DNA of 64,000 bases from Sipunculus nudus (lineage: Eukaryota > Annelida > Sipuncula > Golfingiida > Sipunculidae), in contig CM049317.1 of NCBI GenBank assembly GCA_026874595.1, forward strand, positions 59,292,118-59,356,117. Reading direction: 5' to 3'. Of the stretch, positions 58,021 to 64,000 are shown in pieces (within the stretch, counting starts at the first letter, position 1; every line of letters starts with the position of its first letter). The translations under genes were made by a program, and so were the position numbers. The notes beneath the pieces are model-generated. The model made no database searches. It was not told where the DNA came from and worked only from the letters and a program-made list of their open reading frames with translations.

Positions 58021-59028
58021 CAGGGTTTGGACCAGGTACTTGTTTCTGGACCTGTACTTAAGTACACAATTCAGAGTACCTGAACCTGTACTAGGTTGTC
58101 ATGGACCAAAGTATCAGATACCTGTACATGGGTCTAAAGTACCTGTTCCTGGTATAAGGTACTTTAGGGGGCATGTATCGTGATAGTGGGAATGGACATC
58201 AGGCTTGGTGAAGTACATGTACAGAGCTTTCACCCCTGTTAAGGCATTTACATTGGTAATTACCCAGCAAGCAACCCAATAGCCTTTGAAGTTGAGTCGA
58301 CAAGCTAGTCTGGTAGCATGCTGGTCTACCTCCAGCGTCAACACTGGATGTTCATTATTGCATTAACAGCAAAAAAGGATAACCAGGAGGGGTTATAAAC
58401 AGGGTTGCTGTCATGCTTGAATTTTGTTGAGAATTGAAGAACTTCTGGATATATCACTGCATGAATTATTGTAGCAGAAAAGACATCTCGACATCAACTA
58501 AAACAGTAAAACTTTTCTTGTAACAGAAAAACTTTCCATGCTCAAGTACAAAATTAGATAGGTAATGATTTTTAAAAAATTCTCCAGTGTAATTTTCTTC
58601 CATTAATATGTTTATTGTAACTTCTAAAACAAATATGGAAAGAATTGTAACATGTATGATATAGGAGTATGCATGTGAATAAGAATTTATCTGTACCTTT
58701 ATAAAATTTATCAACATTCCCTATTTTTTACTGTTACTAAAGGCATTCTTATATATTTGATTGCCCTGAATTTTTTCCTGAAACATTACCAGCGTTCAAG
58801 TGATACTTTTTAATAATGTATTTAACTTTCAACTTTCAACTGTATTGTTGCAAATCTAGATGAAATGTATACCATTTTCATTAGTTCATATGTTTTTGAA
58901 TTAACTGTACCTGTTCCAAGGTATTTTCTTCATGGGCCTGTTCCTATGTTTTCTACAAATTTCCTGTATCTTTTTCATTACCTGTGCCTTTACCTAGGTA
59001 TTGTCACATGTACCTGGCCCAAATGCTG
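58021..59028. mobile_element. Non-autonomous hAT-like transposon, about 1 kb
   Basis: Left end CAGGGTTTGGACCAGGTAC and inverted right end CAGCATTTGGGCCAGGTAC agree in 16 of 19 positions. The flanks GTGATGAT (58013-58020) and GTGATAAT (59029-59036) agree at 7 of 8. Subterminal 'acctgt/acaggt' repeats occur at both ends. The body codes no recognisable transposase. Confidence 0.8.
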
Positions 59029-59689
59029 GTGATAATCTTTGAAGTTTGAGAGATTAATCGCAAAATGTTAACGGTGAAAAATCTAATAACGAGTGGTTTG
59101 CCAAACGGGTTGGCGATAACACAAAAATGTGTGATATATATAATGTTTCTCTATAGTAAATAAGGGCTCCCAACAACCCTGAAACCAAGGATTGCCCGGA
59201 AAAATGACTTCCCTTTCTTCTAGTCATGGAGAATTCAAGTAATTAAAAAAAATAAAATGCTTCATATCCGGGAAAAGTCGGGAAATTTGTTTGCGAGAAA
59301 GTGGTTAGTTTGTTATTCATTAGCGATATGTTAAACACCGTATTCACTTTATGGTAATATTGACTTTGTGGTAGAAGTACATGCTGGTGCACAAACTTAC
59401 AGTATATGCCTGACCATGAGTCTAAACTATATTCACTGCCACTCTGTTTAATACAATAACTGCAATAACTTTTAAAATTTCAAAGTCAAAGTAGATCAAA
59501 CTGTTTATCCTGGAACATTTGTAAATTAACTATAGCCGAAGCTCAGGGGAAATACCAATACTTTTTTTATGAAATGGGGGGAACCTTATTGAGTTACAGT
59601 GTAGATTGAAAACATGATTATTTATAGTTATGTTCATAAAATTACAAGGTTCACATTACAAGGACACACGTGCGTGCATCCTCATATGT

Positions 59690-60165
59690 GCCTGTCAGCA
59701 GTGATCGAGGACTCGAGACCGGATTTGTAGTCGGTCTCGGAGGTAAGAATTCAATAAATCATGCCGAGTCCATCTCGAGTCCATTAGAAGGACAGTTCAG
59801 TCCATACTATAAAGACATATATATACATATGCCAACTACAAACATAATATTACATGGAAGCTTTAGCTGTCCATCGAGAACTACATGTAATTAACATTCA
59901 AGTAAAAACATGTGTTTACTATTTATGGTAATCTTAAATTTCCTTTTTAATATATTTTTAGTATATTGGACTCGGACTCTGAATCAGTTTCCAGATGACT
60001 TGGACTGGATGAAGGTGGACTTGGACTCGAACCTCAGGGACTCGGCCTTTTTACTCGGACATCAGAACCTCGGACTAGGATCTTGTAGACTCGAATACCT
60101 CACTGCATGTCAGTAGAGCACTGAATGGAGTGCTCGAGTACCCAATAATTCTAATCGTGTACTTG
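59690..60165. repeat. 'gactcgga' rich interspersed repeat
   Basis: Blocks of 'ggactcg', 'ctcggac' and 'actcgag' recur at 59700-59795 and 59965-60150 on both sides of an AT-rich centre. The borders are unclear. Confidence 0.5.
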
Positions 60166-61248
60166 AGGCCGAAAGCAGAACTTAAAATGCTCGTATAGCA
60201 GTTTGTATATTTTATCAATTATTCTTGTATTAATAACTACATAATTATCTGTGTATTAAATGTGTTTCTGGCCAATATAAATCACGTGTGCTTGTATACC
60301 TTCAAAGATTAACCATCTGATATATAAAACCGCAAATACCTTCATTTAGGCTAGCAGTGCGTGGGCCATTAAAGAAAGATAATTTAAGCGTTGTGATTTT
60401 TATATATGTCAAATATCCCTCCGAACATTGTCGCCATGGTAACAAGTGCTCCTCCGAGGAGTTCAGTTTAGTGAGCATAAAATTTTTTCACATCAGTGAA
60501 AAAAGATATCACAGAATTCGGCTTTCACTGAAACTTGTTGCGACAGACAACACAGGCACATTTTTTTCTTTTAGTATCAAGTTATCAGATTATTTGGTCT
60601 AACTTACACCCATTTACCATAAATAAACTCCTACACACATATATAAGCTTTATTTTACACCCAGTTCATATCCGTGTTAATATTCATATAATACAATACC
60701 GTAAAACACAAACATGGGCACTGCAGTCATTAGATTCTTTATGGTAACAAACGGTCCATTAAAGAGCTGGGAACAAGTTTATGGGTTATGTGTACCGCGC
60801 GTTGGCACGGTGTAGTTTGTATTCACGACTCTTGTATGACTCACGGGCCATATTTGTGAGAATAGGTATGTGCCTGGACTAATAACATAGGAAATCCACA
60901 CAGAGGAAGTCAGGGCGGATCTAACCGCTGAACCGAATCTATGTGTCGTATCACGGGTTGTTAATACCCAGTACGTGATCATTATTCGTCCACTTTAAGC
61001 TTTATAACTTTGACAGCACACAGTGCTGCAGTATTCTTCTGTCCCACCAGGGGGCACAGCGGTAATATATTTCTAATACATTTTTTGGCTCATCTGAAAA
61101 AAGTCATCTGAGCTATAGCGATCACTCTTTGTTCGTCGTCCGTCCGTACGTCTGTCCGTCCGTCGGGCCGTCTATCTGTCCGTCCGTTAACAGGGCACAA
61201 ATCGAACCGCTGGAGGTACATAAAAAGTCTCCATGGAAACCTGAAATT

Positions 61249-61263
61249 AGGTCACTGTGACCT
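61249..61263. promoter_or_regulatory. Palindrome AGGTCAnnnTGACCT (site 1)
   Basis: Exact match to the palindromic nuclear-receptor (estrogen response element) consensus with spacer CTG. Occurrence in a repeat means function is unproven. Confidence 0.45.
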
Positions 61264-61571
61264 ATATCCTCCGAGCTATAGGGCCTCGAAAATACCCAAG
61301 AATAATTAAAAATTTGATACAAAAGCTCCAGTATCTGAATAACTAATGCATTGATTGCCATGATTTTTTCCATTCTTATTGATCATGGTGTGTTTCGTCA
61401 TTTCCAGAAGACTGGTGGTGCCACCTGTACTTTTCTAATTGTACGTCTATTTTCTCTATTTTGGGAACTTCAGAGGAATTAGTTGGTCCGTTAACAGGGC
61501 AGTAAGACCTAGAAACTTCTAAATGTACATCCTGGGAGGACCTGGGCAAGTCTCCTTGGCAATCTGAAATT

Positions 61572-61586
61572 AGGTCATGGTGCCCT
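61572..61586. promoter_or_regulatory. Palindrome AGGTCAnnnTGACCT, one mismatch (site 2)
   Basis: Reads aggtcatggtgccct, differing at one base of the right half-site. Confidence 0.35.
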
Positions 61587-61727
61587 GTACTTTGTGAACT
61601 ACAGTTTGAAAACATGATTTTGAGCACCTAGTCAGTCAGATGGGGCACAAATTATATCTGCTAGTCCTAGAATCTAATATGACATTCAGGCAGGTCCTGG
61701 GTAAATCTGCATTTAAACCCTGAAATT

Positions 61728-61742
61728 AGGTCATGGTGACCT
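61728..61742. promoter_or_regulatory. Palindrome AGGTCAnnnTGACCT (site 3)
   Basis: Exact consensus with spacer TGG. Confidence 0.45.
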
Positions 61743-61865
61743 ATATTCTATAAAATAATGACCAAAAACATGATTTAAGCAACAAGAAAATCAGATGAAC
61801 ATAAATTGTATCTGCTTACCCTAAAATTTTCCATTGTCTCACAATCTCCATCGGAACCTTAAATT

Positions 61866-61880
61866 AGGTCATGGTGACCT
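61866..61880. promoter_or_regulatory. Palindrome AGGTCAnnnTGACCT (site 4)
   Basis: Exact consensus with spacer TGG, 138 bases after site 3. Confidence 0.45.
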
Positions 61881-63399
61881 ATATTACTGGCAAAAAAAAA
61901 CATTTTAAACACCCAGACAGTAAGAAAGGGTACAAAGCTTTAATGTTGGACCTAGAATCTTCTGTCTTTACATCCAGAGATATCCTTCAAAAAATCATTT
62001 TAGCTCAGCTGACTTCATACAAAAAGGTACAATCTCATGGTTATGGCTGGACATGTTATCATGAAACTTTTCTTCTTGTTGATTTTGAAGAACTTTATTG
62101 TTACAGTTGAATGGGAATACCACCTACAAACTTTGACATTCAAATGATAAAATTGCTTTTGTGAATGTCTTCCTAGTCAGCTGAGCGTCATGACCCATGG
62201 GTCACTTGTTATGTCTCAAACGTAATTGATTCTTTTTTTTCTTATAGCTTTAAAATTAAGGCCAAACAAACATATTCTAACTTACATTCAATTACATTAA
62301 ATTACTGGTACTCCTATTATTACAACGGACAATGGTACTACTATTACTATATTTAACAATAATATTTATATAGCCACATATGTCCGATAAGCAGACTCGC
62401 AACGCTAACACACACATGCAGATTAACGTACCCCTCAAGATCTAAACGTATATCCAAGCCCTTTAATCGTTCAATCTCTCTCTCTCTCGCTCTCCCTCTC
62501 CCTCAAAATCAATAAACGTTCAGCACAGAAAAAAAATAAAAAATAACATAACTAGTTTATTATTCGGTTTATGTTAGTTCAAATTCAGTCTATGACGTCA
62601 CACTTGCACCTGTCAATCACATCAGGGCCCAGTCTCTGTTCTGATTGCAAACTTCCAGTCACACGACGTAAGGTCATGTGGATAACCTAAACCTGACCTT
62701 ATTATTACATCACTTTATAAACAAGAAACAAGCTTTTGATGCTATTAACCCTTGCCTGCTCTATCATGTATTAAATTTTGACTGGTTTCTGTAAATGTAT
62801 ATTTATGTTAACCTTATATAATGGCAAAGTAAAGTGTTCCTTGGCCACTATATTTTCACGGATCTGTTGGTCTCTTCGAATCGTATTTTCTGAATCAGGA
62901 AAGTGCAGATAAATCATATGTTGATTCTTCCATGCAAACACGACTGCGGCAAAAAAAAAATGAAACATAGTTAATAAATCATACGGAACAATGTTTCGAC
63001 CCATACCAGTTATAATATAATGACCTAACTCACAAGTATAGCCGGTTTTACGATGGAAGTGTTTACAATTTTTTATTTCTTTTGGCTAGGGACCAGAAAG
63101 TTCAGGTAATGCTTTCCACACTTGGCAAATGACGGCATATTTTCGGGCCCAGTGCTTTACAACACCAATGGGCCATTCACAGGCGGATATCGCACCAGTT
63201 GAGCGGCGGCTATTACTCATTAAGGTCGTAATGGACGTCATCTTTGTAACAACCGATTAATTAACTTAAAACACATACGCACTGATTCTTACACATTCCC
63301 TGAGTCTGTGGACCGTGTTATCGTATCCTGTCGTTCATTATACCATGTATGGCTTGACACGGGGAACAATACCACTAATGGATACAGGTATATATATAT

Positions 63400-63600
63400 A
63401 CAGTGGAACCCCGCCTTGCGACCACCCCACAATTACGACCACCCCACAATTACGACCATTTTGCTTGGTCCCGAATTTTTTTTAGCTTATTTATGTTTAA
63501 AAAGGACTCAAAATTACGACCACCCCTGAATTCAGAATTACGACCAGATTTCCTGGCCCCAGCGCTAATGCGACCCCGCTAATGCGACCACCGCCGAGAA
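63400..63600. repeat. Pogo/mariner-like MITE fragment
   Basis: Begins CAGTGGAACCCCGCC directly after a TA tract, with repeated 'acgaccacc' motifs inside. The left end resembles Tc1/mariner/pogo-type termini; the right end was not resolved. Confidence 0.5.
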
Positions 63601-64000
63601 GTACTGAAACAACATTTGTCACGAGTCAATGGCTGCGTCTTGTCACAGGCGCCTTAACGAAAGATCAAAGCGGGTAACAAGGTTTCTTAACCCGAGTGTT
63701 AATCTGGTCCCGCATACCTTCCCGACTCGGTGTCTTCGCTGAGACTCGTTGAGGAGGAGGTTATAGATCAAAGAGCGTAACCATCGGCCTGATTACTTAA
63801 TGAGCCGGTCTGACCTGGGGTCAGATGCCAATTGCCCCTCAGTGATCACCTGTATTACAGCTACCCTAAGTGTGGGGTTGCGGGCTTAATATTTCAACTC
63901 ATCACATATTGTTCGATCCTCATTGGTAAAATTAACTAACTAGTTAATCCTAAATGTGTTCATACCTTACTGACATTGAGTATTGAGCAGTCAGTAAAAT

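Larger units (their letters stand above)
61088..62212. mobile_element. Repeat element with internal tandem units and ERE-like palindromes
   Basis: The left end 'ggctcatctgaaaaa...gatcactctttgttcgtcgtccgtccg' and the right end 'agtcagctgagcgtcatgac...gggtcacttgtt' have the form of an abundant interspersed family. In between, units of about 140-320 bp repeat 'ctgaaattaggtca..gtgacctata'. No protein is encoded. Confidence 0.65.
46668..64000. other. Gene-free downstream region
   Basis: I read the long frames on both strands here and found no exon with domain features, good splice borders and coherent phase. The region is built of transposon relics, microsatellites and AT-rich DNA. The 205-codon minus-strand frame at 47041-47658 lies partly over the 'cgcgaaa' repeat. 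Confidence 0.6.

Overview
The window is animal genomic DNA. It is AT-rich, with long introns bounded by GT/AG, many (TA)n and (GA)n microsatellites and many short transposon relics. Genes of secreted and membrane modules (C-type lectin, WSC, furin-like Cys-rich), together with repeat styles common in mollusc genomes, suggest a lophotrochozoan, most likely a mollusc. That placement is inference. Almost all long open frames here are chance frames or microsatellite translations; real coding sequence was recovered by matching splice sites, reading phases and domain patterns.

Three plus-strand genes are supported. (1) At 2756-20614, the 3' nine exons (about 530 residues) of a type I membrane receptor-like lectin. 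Its ectodomain has a first C-type lectin domain (CTLD) split in two by a complete WSC domain, then a second intact CTLD, a Thr/Pro-rich stalk, one membrane span and a polar tail with a Tyr motif. The signal-peptide exon was not found and probably lies upstream of the window. A second, very short terminal exon (17784-17814) fits the same donor phase. (2) Between 24469 and 36778, a less certain small single-pass membrane protein. Its membrane-span exon (33454-33535) can be joined in frame to either of two terminal exons (35079-35199 or 36661-36778), which encode tails of 39 and 38 codons that look alike. Two exons at 24.5-24.9 kb may be its signal-peptide/ectodomain start or a separate gene. (3) At 43519-46588, a complete five-exon gene for a 181-residue protein: signal peptide, four furin-like Cys-rich repeats (one per exon) and a hydrophobic C-terminus that may direct GPI anchoring.

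The rest is intron and intergenic DNA. Two non-autonomous hAT-like elements are visible with terminal repeats and 8-bp target duplications (25592-26511 and 58021-59028), along with a 151-bp near-perfect hairpin element (44647-44797), a TA-flanked mariner/pogo-like MITE (36087-36264), tRNA-derived SINE-like units, several minisatellites, and a 1.1-kb element carrying three exact and one near-exact AGGTCAnnnTGACCT palindromes. I see no gene in 46.6-64 kb.

All three genes encode secreted or surface proteins, and all their internal modules sit on phase-1 introns, the usual signature of exon shuffling. No shared pathway can be read from the sequence; recognition or defence roles at the cell surface are only a plausible reading of the lectin domains.
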